From positions 23,510,040 to 23,574,039 of the forward strand of contig NC_133225.1 of NCBI RefSeq assembly GCF_040436345.1: a stretch of 64,000 nt of DNA, in the 5' to 3' direction. Numbering within the stretch: position 1 is the stretch's first letter; the number at the start of each line of letters is the position of its first letter. This document shows positions 38,489-52,262 of this stretch, in pieces. The translations under genes and the position numbers were made by a program. A model generated the notes under the pieces. It saw nothing but the letters and a program-made list of their open reading frames with translations, was not told the DNA's origin and did no database searches. Origin of the DNA: Pagrus major. Taxonomy: Eukaryota; Chordata; Actinopteri; Spariformes; Sparidae.

Positions 38489-39814
38489 GTAAGCACTTTT
38501 CTTTCTTGCCGCCTATTTCTGTTCTGACTTTGTTATTTATAGTGTTATGTCATTGTTTATAATTCAGATTGTTGGACACAGGCAACAACTAGGTCGATAC
38601 CAAGTTGCGTGTCTGCTGACAAAGACAAACGGGTTAATACATGTGATAAAATTATGAAATTATAATATATTTAGCAAATAGAGTAGACTACAGAGGGTGA
38701 AATATTCTGGAACCTGCCTCATTTGCTGTATCAGACTGGAGTGAGTGGCCTTTCAACAGACAATAGACAGTAAGCTCAACAAACAAACAGGTAAAATACG
38801 CTTCATTTTAATAACATCAGCAGCAAAGCTACTTTAGTGTGCAGTAAAGCCCTGAGATTGTTTCCTGTTTGAACATTTTATTTTCTTACTGTTCAAACAG
38901 TTAAAATAAGCTTGAAGTTTTTGCTGAATGTCCATAATCATACAATTTGAAAAGCTTTTGAACAAATTCCACTTTGTTGAGAAGTCCAGTGTTTCTTAAC
39001 CAACTTGTGGTTGGATGCCCTTTCGAAGGTTATAGAGTTTTAGTCGTGTTTACCTGCAGGCGGTGATAGTATGTTTGTCTGGAGGTGTGTAATCCACAGT
39101 AATCTAATGTAGTGCTTTCAGTGTTACCGTGAAGTCTCCAAAAGACAGATAAATAGCAATATTGGTTAAATTATGATACACAACAGCAAGCAAGTGCAAG
39201 GATCAGGATTCATTGTTCGTTGACACACAGTTTGACAGGCCAGGATCCATCAACAGTGAATCTCCTGTAGTTGTTTTGAATCCCCATGACAGTATCAGCT
39301 CTTTTCTTGGCATCTGTCCACACTGTGCTTGTGTGTGACCTGTGTGAATCGTTATATAACAGCCTCCTGTAGCCACAACAGAAGCCACTTACAGCAGTGA
39401 CTGCAGGAGGCGTCAAACCCACTGCAGTGCTTCATTATACAGAATGATGTCCAAACAGAAGACATCAAGCAAAGGGAGGCCGACCTGTATGATAATGAAT
39501 CACAGCACAAGGATTATACTGAAGAGAGCAGTGCTTTCTCTACACATGACATAATGCTTTTTTAAAATCTGAGCAAGCAGTTAGGTGACTACACAGTGTC
39601 ATATGTATTTATAATGTTTATATATTTCCAATGCAGTGATATAGGATTGATACTTGGTATTGGCTGATGCACAAAGTTCAAGCATATGAGCTGGTATATG
39701 GAAAGAAAAACTGGCATCAGAACATCTCTAATAACTGTGGCATAAGAAAATGTAATTGCAGCCACTTCCTTTCCCTCATCACTGTCATGAGTTACCCTTT
39801 AACAAAGCTGTTAA

Positions 39815-40783
39815 AGTCTTACGTCGCCATTTTTATGCATTAAAGTGTGTTTACAGGTCTTGGGGAGTACTACTGCATATAAATAGTATAAAGCCTTTTG
39901 TGGCTCCAGAGGAAGCTGCATGCTATCTGATAAATTACCTCCAGTGATGTCACTCATGTCAGGTTACACAGAACTGGGACCAAAATGCAAGACACACAAA
40001 CCGGCAGGTGAGGAACAAAAAGCGAGCTTTAGAATAAATCTTAAGTCCAGATCCAAGAAAGTACAAAATACAAAACACAAAGGCAAACCACCAAAGCTAA
40101 ACAAAGTGCAAATACCAACCAAAAGCAAAGTGTCAAATCAAAAGGCAAATGTACAAGCCAGGACTGACATGGGGAATAAAAACCAGAGAGACACGACGGA
40201 GAGATGAAACCGGGAGACACAGGAACAAAGCGGAACAGGACGGAAAACTGAACAGACAAACTAACAAAGAAAGGGAGCACACACACTAAGGGCTGATGCA
40301 CTAATAGGACACAGGTGAATACAGAAAAAGGGTGGAAAACACACAAATGGAGGAAATAAAAAGCAAAACATGACACATGAGGGCAGAACTTCAAAATAAA
40401 ACAGGATATAACAAAACCACAAACTCAAACTATGACAACTCAGTGGCTCAGTTGCATTGTGGGTAATGTAGGTGCCAGGTTTTGAAAAGCAAGCTACATT
40501 GTTGGACTCATTATGGACAGTTTTTTTAAAAAAAGGATCAAAATCGACAAGAGATTTCACCTTTATTTATTCCACGCAATCTTCTTCCTTTTCCAAACCT
40601 GGCACCTACATTACCTACAATGCAACTGAGCCACTGAGTGACATCACTGGAGGCACTTTATCAGATTATATGCAGCTTCCTCTGGAGCCACAAAAGGCTT
40701 ACTTTTTCCACATATGCAGTAGTACTCCCCAACACTTGGAATCAAACTTTGATGAGTAAAATTGGTGGAGTTACCCTTTAACA
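39815..40783. repeat. Foldback element, copy 3, split by a nested LTR
   Basis: The left arm (GTGTTTACAGGTCTTGGGGAGTAC, GAGGAAGCTGCATGC) and right arm (CACCTACATTACCTACAATGC, GCAGCTTCCTCTGGAGCC, ending GGTGGAGTTACCCTTTAA) match the family at 31-543. The arm is broken exactly at GATGTCACTCA by the 481-bp unit at 39957-40437 and resumes with ACTCAGTGGCTCAG. The very left terminus is altered. Confidence 0.75.
39957..40437 (-). mobile_element. Putative solo LTR nested in a foldback element
   Basis: 481 bp, TGTCAGG...ATGACA (TG/CA ends), with a perfect 5-bp duplication ACTCA at 39952-39956 and 40438-40442. The interrupted foldback sequence becomes continuous when the unit and one ACTCA copy are removed, which fixes the borders. 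On the minus strand it begins TGTCATAGTTTGAG, related to the unit at 4230-4798. The 95-codon open frame at 39920-40207 overlaps this LTR and is not a gene. Confidence 0.8.
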
Positions 40784-40799
40784 CCTGACTGCTCCAGTG

Positions 40800-43700
40800 G
40801 CCAGCAGATGAAACAGTGGCGGTACTGGGCAGGCAAGTGTCATTCCTGAGGTTGCTTCCCGTTTTGTCCCGAGTTTTTGCTTATCTGATACAAGGATCTA
40901 AGGATAGAGAGTGTTGTATGCTGTACAGATTGTAAAGTGAGAGGCAAATTTGTGATTTGTGATTTGTGATATTAGGCATTATAAATAGAACTGACTTGAC
41001 TTGTAAAGACCTCAGGCAGCGTTCTCCTGTCTATGGAGTGCCTTAATGCTGCACCAAATAAGGCCTAATCACAACCATCACAGACATGTTTAAAGAAGGG
41101 CTGTGTTTTCCACTAAACTGAATGAAGTGTGATGAATCTGCAGCATGATATAACATTCACTTGTATGAAGCACAGTGCAGACTAAACAGCCTCACTTCAG
41201 AGATGGATTGGACAGACTTTATTTCCATGTTGAAGAGTCTTTTGCTCAGTTATTTGCTCATCATTGATGTTTTCCCTCTAAACTCCTTATAATGATACTA
41301 GTTTTTCCTTATGCAAAAACAAACAACGTCTATGCTCTACACATTGAATTATGTATATAGACTGGATAAGAATGGTAAGGGAAGAAGGGATTTCATCTTA
41401 TCTGTTTACGTGGACACTTAATTAAGTGATTTGATAAGATCAGGATATAACTTTTATGACATGCACAGTGTGGTTCTGCTGTGAAGCATCTAATCTGCCA
41501 GAAATATGTCAAGAAGAAGAACAGAAGAAGATAAGAAGCTTTCATTCATTCATTCATTCATTCATTCATTCATTCATTCATTCATTCATTCATTCATCAG
41601 CTCTGCCTGCTAATGCAATTTTCAAAATGGACCGACAATATTTGTGTTTCTGGTTCAGTTCATGTTTTCAAAAAGTTGTTTGAATAACTTTTATTGAAGC
41701 ACTCAACGATCCTTAAATGTTAACATCTCCAATAAACTGGGTCTAGTCTAGTCTAGTAGACTAGACATTAGTTGATATGGAGTGTGGACTGGTAGCTGGA
41801 GAGGTGCTGGTTCACCTCCTGAGCACTGCCGAGGTGCCCTTTGAGCACAGCACCGAATGCCTAACTGCTCCAAGCACATGGACAGCTCCCTCACTCTGAC
41901 ATGTGTACAGGCCCTGTTTGTGCGCGTGTGTGCATTTCAGGCCTGTGTATGTAAAAGAAAAAACAACAGAGTGGAAAACTGAATTTCTCTTTCTTCTTCT
42001 TTCTGTCCTTCCAGGACGCAGCGTCACCTAATGTAGCCCCCATGTAAGGCAAACAAGCACAGATAGAATATATTCATACCAATCAGAGATAAACAATCAG
42101 ATGAAGCGTTTACATGGTTATTTTGCACTTATATTTTCTTCTTGAACAGATTATCAAAGGTTTACACCACCCCCCTCAATCTGATTGAAAGTTCATTCAG
42201 ATCGGACCAGATTTGACCAGTCTGTTTCGATTGAGGTATTATTCTGATTATTTGTGTAATATTTGGTTATATCACAAACCAAATATGAATGGATGGGAGT
42301 GCTTACGTCTGCCAAGTAGAAAAGGTTTTTGTATTGGTTTGGTCTATGGTAGTAAAAGATACATTTAGAGGTGAATGTGACCCTCAGTGATATCAGCATG
42401 GCCTGCTCTGCCTCCTCCTGTCGGTTCACACACATCACTGTACAACACTGCTGTTTGGATAAAAGATGTGCAAGTATAAGCAGAAAAAGGGCACGGGAAT
42501 AGCCAGCAAAGCAGGAATGCCCTATTACATTGTTTCCATAATCCCCAGATGAAAAGCAGTAGCTGGTGGGTTGAAAGTGGAGAAAAAGATGCAACAAATC
42601 ACACAGAGGGGAAGATTGTTGCCACACACTGGTGCCACACTGTTTTCATCTGTTGAGGAGATAGACAGATTGTGCTGTGTGGACTTAGACAGAGAGACAG
42701 AGAGTATAATCCCCTCTAGCAGGGAGGGGAGCAGCAGGAAACTAGGATAATGTCACCAGCAGAGAGACTTGCAGACCCTGCTTGGTGGCTATAAGTTGCC
42801 ATGGTTGATAATCAGCTGACAACCTAACATATACTGTACCTGTAGTGTGTATTAGTCTCATTCATTCTTCTGATATTAACTTCTCTGATGGTAACTTGTT
42901 CAAACTATTAATCTAATTTAGATGAATCTAACTCTCCTTTGTTCATAAATATGATTAATATTTACTGAGCCATTCTTCAAAAAAATAACATCAATTCATT
43001 ACTGTTTGTTGTTTGTTGGTTTTGACAGAGAGTATGGCAGCGTGTCCCGGTGCAGAATGGTCACATGGTGGACAGCTTTAACCCAGGGAGCTATTACTGT
43101 CCCTGTCTATTAATACCAGCACAGTCTGCGCTGCTGAGGGAGGATGCTGCTCAGTTACGTCTGACAGAAAGTCTCAAGGGTTTCAGTTGTAATTAGATGC
43201 CAGATTGTAAAGGCTCTTCTGACTTGTTTACCTCTTTGAACGCCTCCCAGATGCTCATTTGATGTTGAGATTTCAAGTTGTTCTGCAGATCAATAAGAAT
43301 AATTACATGTTGTTATAGTTTGTTTTTTGTAATGGCATGATGTAATACAGCAATAGAGCGATAATGGAGTGATTGGGGGGCTGATGCTCACACTGATATT
43401 TAGGAGAACATTTGATAATAATGTAAGAGATATTCTATTTTTAAATAAGTGCATACAGTACACATGATTGTGCATCTTTTAGGACTCAGATTAAAAATCT
43501 CCCCAGTTGTGTGATCAAAGAATTACAACGAAGATATGCACAAATATGAACTTTAAAAGTGTCATAGCCAGATTCCATCATCATCTGTGTATTTCACAAA
43601 TTATGCTATACAGTATATTGCTGATGTGTTTTTTAATATCCACCGTTCTCTATTTTTTTTATGGTTTATATGGTGTGTGTTTGTTTTTTAATATATACAT

Positions 43701-44480
43701 TCTAACATCAGTAGTATTAAATAAAAACATTTTTATATTTTTATGTGTGACAGCAGTGGCTCATAAATCAGTTAGTGGAGCTCCACTAGACAATAAATAG
43801 ACTTCATCACTGGAGGATGTTGATGGGATGAAGGTGTTGATGATTCAAAGAGATTCAAAGTTGATAATAAATAGAAAAACAACTCAGATCAAACTGTGAA
43901 ATTAGGCAGTGCTGAGCAAATATGAGTCAAGATCCCTTAACAGCCTGTTTTCTCACTTGAAATGTTTTCAGAACTATATTTTAGTGAAGCCTTTAGCCAT
44001 AAAAACAAAAGGGTTTTGTGGTTTTGTGTTTAACTTTAAATTGGAATCAGCAAACTCAGATGAAACTCTCACACTAGGCTGTGTTGATCAAACATGAATT
44101 AAGTTTCTGTTACTGCTTAGTCCACTTCTTGCTCCACACATTTTTTAGAAACATATTTTTGTGTACTGTTTGGCTATAATATGAGAAAGTTTCTGACCAG
44201 GCTGCCATGTTAACACAACAGATGCAGGGAGGACAGACTCACATGCACACTTGAAAACAAAGAACAGATAAGCTCAGATCTCAGCATATTCAGAGAGAGT
44301 GTGACTTCATTCTCTGCCATTTCTTTAGCAAATCACTGTTTGCTTCTATATTCATGTTCAAAATCTCATATAATTAACTTTTATGTTAAGTAGAACTTGC
44401 TTGTAAACATGGTTGCTTTACTAATCTATGTGCCTTTGGTTTTCTGTGACCTTGTTTCACTCACATTTGGATTTATGTAT
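40800..44480 (+). other. Intergenic or abhd8 5' intron sequence
   Basis: No exon that I recognise. It contains a (CATT)n run at about 41541-41597 and a short TCTAGTCTAGTAGACTAGA palindrome near 41743-41765. Confidence 0.55.
41541..41597. repeat. (CATT)n microsatellite
   Basis: About fourteen tandem CATT units. Confidence 0.9.
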
Positions 44481-44508
44481 GTTTTGTAGTCCCTACAGAC
44501 TGGCAGCC

Positions 44509-47500
44509 ATGCTGACCAGCTTTATGGAGGGTCTTCTCTGCTGCCTGAGCTCAAAGTCAGCCAACGTTGTGGTTCCTGTAGAAACCTCAGAACCAGCTGA
44601 TGGCTACGAGTTTGTGGAGGTGAAACCAGGCCGCGTCCTGCGGGTTCGACATATCATCCCTGACCGGCCAGTGTTGGAGGAGCCCACTGGGCTGGGTGGG
44701 AGTGTCAGCTGCAAACGAAAGATCACAGTATATCGTAACGGGCAGCTATTCATTGAGAACTTGGGAGACAGGGCAAGTGCAGAGCTGAAAAACTGCCAAA
44801 ATGGAGATACAGAACCCAACAGCACTGTAGAGGTTGAACTGACAGACTGTGGTAACTCCTCACCGGCCGTCAGCATCCCAGAGTCCAGGCGTGAGTCCGT
44901 CACGGCTGGAAAAGACGAGGCAGCTGAAGCAGGAGCAGGAGGAGAGGCACCGGCTGGTGGACAGACTGACCAGTCGCAGCAGCCCAGAAAGCGCAGGCGG
45001 AGACCCAAGCGCACTGTGGTGATCGACTGTGAGAGGAAGATAACAGCCTGTAAAGGGACTCATCAAGACGTGGCTCTGTTCTTCATTCATGGAGTGGGAG
45101 GCTCATTGGACATCTGGGGAAGCCAGTTGGATTTCTTCTCCAGGCTGGGCTATGAGGTGATTGCTGTGGACCTGGCGGGTCATGGAGCCAGCTCAGCACC
45201 ACAAATAGCTGCTGCATACACTTTCTACGCTCTGGCTGAGGATATGAGACTTATCTTCAAGAGATATGCACGCAAGAGGAATATTCTCATAGGACATTCT
45301 TATGGGTAAATTTATGAACACAACACACAGATGAATTGAAGTATGAAGTCCAGCTTTTTGAGTTTATATGATTTTATATATAATTTCTCAAAGTCAAACT
45401 ATGTAAGGTTTAAAAGTAGACATAACACAATCCCCCTCTTACAAGTGAAAAGTTAAACTCATAAGCATTAAAATGCTTTGCCATTAGAGCTGTACTTGAT
45501 CTGGGACAACGTTAGTTTGAGCTGGCAAACTTAAGATACTGTAGATATTAATGTGGAACTGATACATTTTTGATGTTATATTTGCGTGGAGAATTTTATG
45601 ATTAATGTGATAAGTAATTGACAGATGTGCTACTTACTGTACTGAAATACTTATTTATTTCTGTAGCAGCTGTTCAGTATTATGGTGTGCTGTAATGGTG
45701 CTTTGATTTGTTCTGAAGAATAAGTGTACGCCCTCTGCTCTCATTGCCTAGTGTGTCGTTCTGTACCTTCCTGGCCCACGAGTATCCGGAACAGATCCAC
45801 AAGATGGTGATGATCAACGGAGGTGGTCCCACCGCTCTGGAGCCGAGTCTCTGCTCCATCTTCAACCTGCCCACCTGTGTGCTTCACTGCCTCTCCCCGC
45901 TGCTGGCGTGGAGCTTTCTCAAGTAAGACAGAGAGCAACACCACAGTAACAAAGACGAAAGTGATCTGTCTACAGTTGACTGAAAATGACAAACCCCTTT
46001 TTCCAGCCTATATGAATTACTATGCATTTTTTCCTAAAAGCATAATCAGTACTGTATGCTATTTCATGTGCAGAGTCTGGTCCCAGACACCGGTGCATTC
46101 ATCATTCAAAAAGGGAAACCACATAACTCAGGACTTTGGATACACAAGCTGTTGTTACGATTAAGCAGCGTTTTTTCCACACCATAAGTGGCAACATAAT
46201 ATAGCCACTGATGTCTGATACAAAGTTGCATAGAGGCAGGGGCGAATAACAAGGCACCAACTAATTTGCACTAACTTTGTTTAGCTGGACAGCCAATCAG
46301 GGTTATTTCTTTTAAGGACAGGCTTCAACGCCGAATCAGTGTGCTCAATTGCCCGAAAAGCTGTCGACAGTGGCTGACTAGTGCCAAGGTTGCAGGACAA
46401 ACTGCAACTGAAAACTCCTCACTAGCTTGTATGATTGTAGGATTAGTTCATATGAAAATAAATAATTGCATTTGGTGCACAAAAATGAACAAACACAATG
46501 AGGACACATTAAACATGCCAGAAGACAGTGACAATCTGATCCTAACCTCCCAAACTTTAATCAAATAAACAAGAACTGAGATACTCAAATATTTATTTTG
46601 CTGGCTATGTTCTTATGTGATATTAATGCTAATTCTGCCTTCATGTGGCACTGTGTGTGTTCAGTTCACCCACAGTTTAATGTCAGCAGAATCCTATTGT
46701 TTTTAAGCCATTGGTAATTCAGGTAAATCTGCCCCGCTCTGCTCCCTACAGGGCTGGCTTTGCACGGCAGGGTGCCAAGGAGAAGCAGCTACTGAAAGAC
46801 AACAATGCCTTCAATGTGTCGTCCTTTGTGCTGCGCGCCATGATGAGTGGGCAGTACTGGCCTGAGGGGGACGAGGTCTACCACGCTGAACTCACAGTGC
46901 CCATCCTGCTGGTTCATGGCATGCACGACAAGTTTGTTCCGATTGAAGAGGACCAGCGCATGGCAGAGGTGAGAGGAGGCCAGGATTCAAACTCGGAAAC
47001 TGTCTCTACCAAACACTATTGTGTCACAGTGTGTTTATAGTTTTTGTACCATAATCAAACTAATGGAAAAAAGCTCTAATTTATATTTTCATATTAAAAA
47101 TGAATCACATAACTACCATAGGAAATGATCACCTTACTCTGCAGTTCACCTCAGCTAGATGGAGCAGTTAAGCATCTGTCAGATCAGTTTTTTGTTTAGA
47201 TTTTGTTTTGGATCACTCCCATGGCTTGAGGATCAATGTTGAATCCAGGTATAGCAGGCTGCTGTTTTCACCAAACAAGCTGTGATCAGGACAGCAGGGA
47301 GACAGACTTACTGACTACCTGGTAAATATGGTGGAGCTTTAGCTGATAAAGAACCAGATGTTTCCTTTAGGAGTTGGTGGAGACCAAAACTGAGCTAAAA
47401 GGAGAGCGACTGGACGCCAGGTGGCCAGAAAAATGAATCCAAATGAATGTTAATGTTCCTCCATGTCGGAAGGATTATGGAAATAGGCAAATGTTTGCTC

Positions 47501-48425
47501 ACAAGTTCACCATTTATCAATGTTGTGTTAACAGCTTGTTGCTGCAGCCACCAAGTTGCCAAAATTATTGCAGGATTAAGCTTTGCATTAGTCAACAATG
47601 GTCAACAGAGGAAGCTGCATGTAATCTGATAAATTACCTCCAGTGATGTCGCTCAGACCAAAATTGCATTATGGGTAATGTAGGCACCAGGTTTTGAAAA
47701 GGAAGAACAAAAAGACGATATCTCTGGTTCTGCTGTGTTGATTTGTTTTTAATCTGTCCATGAGTCTGACAGTGTTATAGGACAATGTTAGACCAGTGGA
47801 CTACTTTTCAAATCCTCCTGCCCACATTACCCACAATGCAACGTAGCCACAGAGTGACATCACTGGAGGCAATTAATCAGATTACATGCAGCTTCCTCTG
47901 GAGCCACAAAAGGCTAGTAAGAAGGACTCTACAAGTGAACACATTTTTATGTGTAAAATTGGTGGAGTTACCCTTTAAGGGGTTTAAACCCTTTAAGGGG
48001 TCTCAACTGTGTAACATGGTTGTCTGTCTCACACCAAAACTGATCACGGAGAAACATGTGTGCCATAATTCAGAGGTCTGAAACCAGGCCGCTACTTTGG
48101 CACAGAATATTCATTGGTGCTGTTTTCGTGATGATTCCAAAATCTTGCTTTTAACTCTCTGTAGATCCTCCTCATGGGCTTCCTGAAGGTCCTGCAGGAC
48201 GGTAGTCATATGATCATGATGGAGTGTCCTGAGGCTGTCAACACACTCCTGCATGAGTTCTTCCTCTGGGAGCCGGCCGCACCGCCGCCGCCAAAGAAAG
48301 AGAACAAAACACGTCCAGAGACTGCCAAGGCCCAATCTGACAGCACCAAGGCTACATCTGAGCCCTCCAAGGTCCGACCTGCGACTGCTAGGCAAACCTC
48401 ATCAAACGGTGGCACAGGGGAGTAG
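44509..48425 (+). CDS. abhd8: Abhydrolase domain-containing protein 8
   Basis: Four coding exons: 44509-45305, 45752-45922, 46752-46968, 48165-48425 (TAG). They encode 481 residues with phase kept at each GT/AG junction. The start ATG opens [13 protein letters not shown], the N-terminus typical of ABHD8, followed by the conserved [17 protein letters not shown] block. The alpha/beta hydrolase fold follows a low-complexity basic linker. It has FFIHGVGGS (oxyanion region), the nucleophile Ser264 in GHSYG, a likely acid Asp382 in HGMHDKFVP and a likely His410 in DGSHM. The catalytic triad therefore appears complete. The tail after about residue 430 is Pro/Lys/Thr-rich and variable. Family knowledge: intracellular serine hydrolase-like protein; the physiological substrate is not established. 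It is slightly longer than the human protein (439 aa), mainly in the linker and tail. Confidence 0.95.
47607..47984. repeat. Foldback element, copy 4, in an abhd8 intron
   Basis: AGAGGAAGCTGCATGTAATC and TTATGGGTAATGTAGGCACC pair with ACATTACCCACAATGC and GCAGCTTCCTCTGGAGCC. It ends GGTGGAGTTACCCTTTAA. The left terminus is truncated. It abuts a small AAACCCTTTAAGGGG palindromic stretch at about 47975-48000. Confidence 0.7.
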
Positions 48426-48947
48426 GCAAACAGCACGGACAAGCAATGACTGAAGATTAAAGCTGCTGCTTCCAGTGGTTGTCACAGTACGTCATGGATG
48501 ACCTCACACTTTGTGGGTCCTGATAATCTGAGCTGGTTTCAGCTGTTGACCCTGATGCTGAGCCAAAAGAGCCAGTCTTTGTGAAATGGTCCAGTTACAG
48601 GTTGGACAAGAGAAAATGTGATGTGACAGAGGAGCTCCAGTACTGGATGATGCTTAAAGCTCCCTGTCCTCATCATAGAGCTGGGGAAGATACAGCTGTG
48701 CCTTTAAGCGGAGGGTGATGACGATGCCAGGGTAGAAGGAGCAATGACGGTAAGGACAAAGGGGAAAATGAACCATTCTCGAGCAGAAAAAGTGACAACT
48801 TTTGACTTTTGCAAACAAATCTATAAGTGTCACCTGCTGTATTGTAAGCTGCATTTTAGAGAGAATAACACTTCATTGACTGGTCGGACTTTTGCCATTC
48901 CTAGAATGTGGAGAAGAAAAGCAAAATAAATGGTTTGCATGAAACAT
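48426..48947 (+). other. abhd8 3' UTR with polyadenylation signal
   Basis: AATAAA at 48925-48930, about 500 bp after the stop and followed by TGGTTTGCATG, is the first good signal and likely marks the transcript end. Confidence 0.55.
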
Positions 48948-49778
48948 GCTCCTGGTTGTGTTACGCTGCCCTGCTTAAAACAACAGCAGACAGCTACATG
49001 GTACATTTTCCAAACGTATGAGGTAGGTATTGATGTATCTGTGTAGATATCAGGAGATGTTTGTAGCTGGATTTTTTTTTACACACTATGATAAATTTCA
49101 AATCTCACCTCTTGTAGAGGTGAGGTGAGAAGGCATTTCTTGATTTTAAATGTACATTTGGTATTTTGGCCATTTTCTTCGTTCTTCGGCGCCTCTAAGA
49201 GGTGATCCACAGTATTATCAATGCATTAGAGGTTTGGAAGCTTAGAAGTAGCCTCAGCTAATACTCACCCTAGTTATGCTGCTTCTGGTATTTCAGAAAA
49301 ATGTGTTTTATGAGTGAGTGAGTTGTGACTTGTGATGCTGAACAAGTGAAGAAGGATCAAGTGCTGATCAAAGCAGAAATGAAAGTTAGTTTGCTGCTTC
49401 TTAAAATTCAGGGAAATGTGTGTTCAGTCAAGTGTGTCTGCTTAATCTAGCAATAGCTGAGGCTCAGCAATGAATCATAACCTTGTGTGGTCAGAACGGG
49501 CCGAAGATTTTGCACAAATCTCATGTACATAATGAGATGTTAAATCAATAGTGTAGAGCTGCAGCTAACAATTATTTTCATTGTTGATCGATCTGTTGAT
49601 TATTTTCTCAGTTAACCGATTGTGTTTGGGATATAAAATGTCAGAAAACGGTAAAAAAGTCGATCAGGATTTCCAAAACCTCAAGATGACGTCCTCAAAT
49701 GTCTTGTTTTGTCCACAACCCAAAGATAATCAGTTTGCTGTCATAGAATAGTAAATAACAAAACTGAAATATTCGCAT

Positions 49779-50123
49779 TTAAAGGTGCACTTTGTAGTTT
49801 TGGAAATTACATTTTAATCAGAAGAGAAAGATCTATATGGGCTGATTTTTTTTAATGCCTAAACAAACTAAATAACCAAACTCTCTTTGTTTTTATGACT
49901 GAATGAACTGAATAAACAAACTGACCTTAAAGGACAACACAGTTTCATACTGTTTTACTTTGTTTATATGTGGCGGACCCTGCCACCTTTCTAGCTTCAA
50001 ACAGTGTTCTGGACCTTATTTTCCTCTGAGAACAGCTTGTTTATTCACTTATAGAAAAAATACATATTTCTATCTAATTCTGAGTTTTAATCTCTTCTCC
50101 AAAACTACATAGTGCCCCTTTAA
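49779..50123. repeat. Inverted-repeat element (GTAGTTTTGGA arms)
   Basis: The left end is TTAAAGGTGCACTTTGTAGTTTTGGA. The right end is TCCAAAACTACATAGTGCCCCTTTAA, its near complement. It is about 345 bp, non-coding, and related to the truncated copy near 13171. Confidence 0.75.
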
Positions 50124-51820
50124 GAAGCTGGAATTGGAGAATTTTGTCCGATTACTTGTTTTTTAAATTAGTTGACAGATTAATTGATTAATCGATCAAT
50201 CATGCAGCTCAACAATAGTAAGAAGGCTTGTATTGAGATGTAAAAGTGGTGTTTACTACACTAAATGTTTGATGTCATTTGAAAAGACATTGGAAAGCAC
50301 TTGTTCGAATGGTTCCTCTATATCCTGCAACAAAAGCAACATGTGTGCAGCTGCTGAATATTTCATAAACCTTTTATAAACCCATCTTTAATTTTAAAGC
50401 CCATCTGTGCTAGAATTAATTTGTTGTTCAATAAATATTTGGCATTTTTTTCTCACCAAAACTATGCTATTCTGCAATACTGCTGTTTTTTTTTTTACCT
50501 GGAGAAGTAAAGTAAAGCTCTGTTATGTTATATATATGTTATGTATGTTAGTACAAAAGCTGTTTTTTGAGTCTCCAAGTATTGTTGAGTCTGATGAATG
50601 CACATAAAAGCCAACAGTTAACTCAATTAACTCTTAATCTGTGCTGTAGCTCCACACACCAGACAGTCAGTATGAGGAAGCTGTTGAATCCTCATTTTTC
50701 TACAATAATGTCCGTATGTCATTACATACATTGGCCGACATGCTCTCAGTGCTGCAGTAGTTCAGTATGTATAACCTTCACAAATCTTCTCTGAGCCTCC
50801 AACACAGAAGGATCAGAAGTTTGATTTGTTGAAGGTGTGAAAGAAGCACAAACCTCCTCTCTGATCCTCCAGTATTTGATGGTTTTTATACATAGATTAT
50901 TCTTTTTTATACACTTTTATTTGTGATGGATATTTAGAGATTTAACAGAAACTGTAGCAGCTTTGATCAGTTTGTATTGATGGTTTACATGATTGTCCTA
51001 ATTATGAAAATGGAGACTTTGTTTTATCTGTTGTGTCTTAAATTTTGTAACTGTTTGTAACTGCCTTTGACAATAACTACACAAACTGCTGATTTGAAAA
51101 TGTTAAAAAAGTAAATTATTGTGAGTTTTCAACAGTTTGACCTCTGTCCTTTGTATTATATATCATACTATTTTAACTTATAGTCCTTTTCAGTGACTTT
51201 TGTGCCTTTTTGTTTAAACATTTATTTAGAAACAGCTTCCTTGACATTCACACAGTTACACCTAACACACCTGGGAGCTGCCCGGTCGCACCACAGTCTA
51301 TAAAGCAGTCTGGTGTAAAGTTCAGTGCTAGTTTCCTGGGTGTTCAGCAGTGGCAGACTCAAGATGTTTGAGGGGCAGTGGTGAAAAGAAAAGGTGGCAC
51401 CAGTTGTATGCTCTGGGGCACCAAGGTGCATTAAGGAACTGGAAGGGCATGTTAGAAGGCACTTCACCACGTTTTGTCCACTGGAAGAGCATCCCAGAGG
51501 GCACGTTATAATGTTTTATCTACCATAGGGGCATCCAAGAGGTCACTTTTGCGATGTTTTTTTGGACATGGGGGTACTTTCAGAATCCACCAGTAGAGTT
51601 GAACCAGACTGGCAACCTTCATCGTTCTCTTTAACCTTTAGGGCAGTGTTTTGCAACCTGCCACGTCTTTTATTTAGAGTAACACTTAGCTAAAGGCCTC
51701 TCAACCGTCATCAGGTTTTAGCTTAAATATTGCTTAATCATATAATAGTGACTGGAAATATCACGTGACACAGTGCACAGTTCAAACCAGTGAGAGGAGA
51801 CTAAGAGGCTGCTTTAGAAA

Positions 51821-51851
51821 TTTTTTTTTTTGGGGGGGGGGGGGGGGGGGG
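51821..51851. repeat. Poly-T / poly-G junction
   Basis: Eleven T followed by twenty G. A homopolymer of this kind is prone to length change and sequencing error, and the G run could form a quadruplex. Confidence 0.9.
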
Positions 51852-51916
51852 CATTTAAAGAAACTATGGATTCAATAAATCCAGCCTAATAAAGGGAGTC
51901 TGTGATGAAAAACTTG

Positions 51917-52262
51917 AAGCAACATTATGTAGAAATTTGTATGATTTGGCGCCCTCTACAGTTTCTGAGTGCAACACCACTGTGATACTAATCCCAGGTC
52001 TGTAACAGTTTGTCAGATGAAATGTAGGTGCTAACTACAAACAAAACTCATTACATCATAACAGTGTTATGTGTTAAAAACTTGTATCTTCAAGTAAACA
52101 TGTATGTAACGCTGTGATCCTACCCTCTCACTGAAGTTACACAGTGCAGAAACAAGTGGTGGGGGGCAGAGTGGACACAATTCACCCTGTTTCAAGACAC
52201 TGTACCATCAGAATGATTTTGAAGCTGTTGTTTTAAGGTGAAAAACTTGCACAATGTTGCTG
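51917..52262. repeat. Inverted-repeat element (AGCAACATTATGTAG end)
   Basis: It opens GAAGCAACATTATGTAG and ends TGCACAATGTTGCT, an inverted terminal match of about 12 bp. Non-coding. Confidence 0.5.

Noticed and set aside
39920..40207. 95-codon Lys-rich plus-strand frame
   Set aside because: It crosses the border of the nested solo LTR and is antisense to it; not a gene.
43021..43200. Exon-like stretch after TTTTGACAG (ERVWQRVPVQNGHMVDSF)
   Set aside because: It has an acceptor-like start, but there is no similarity I recognise, no clear donor, and no partner exon on the same strand.
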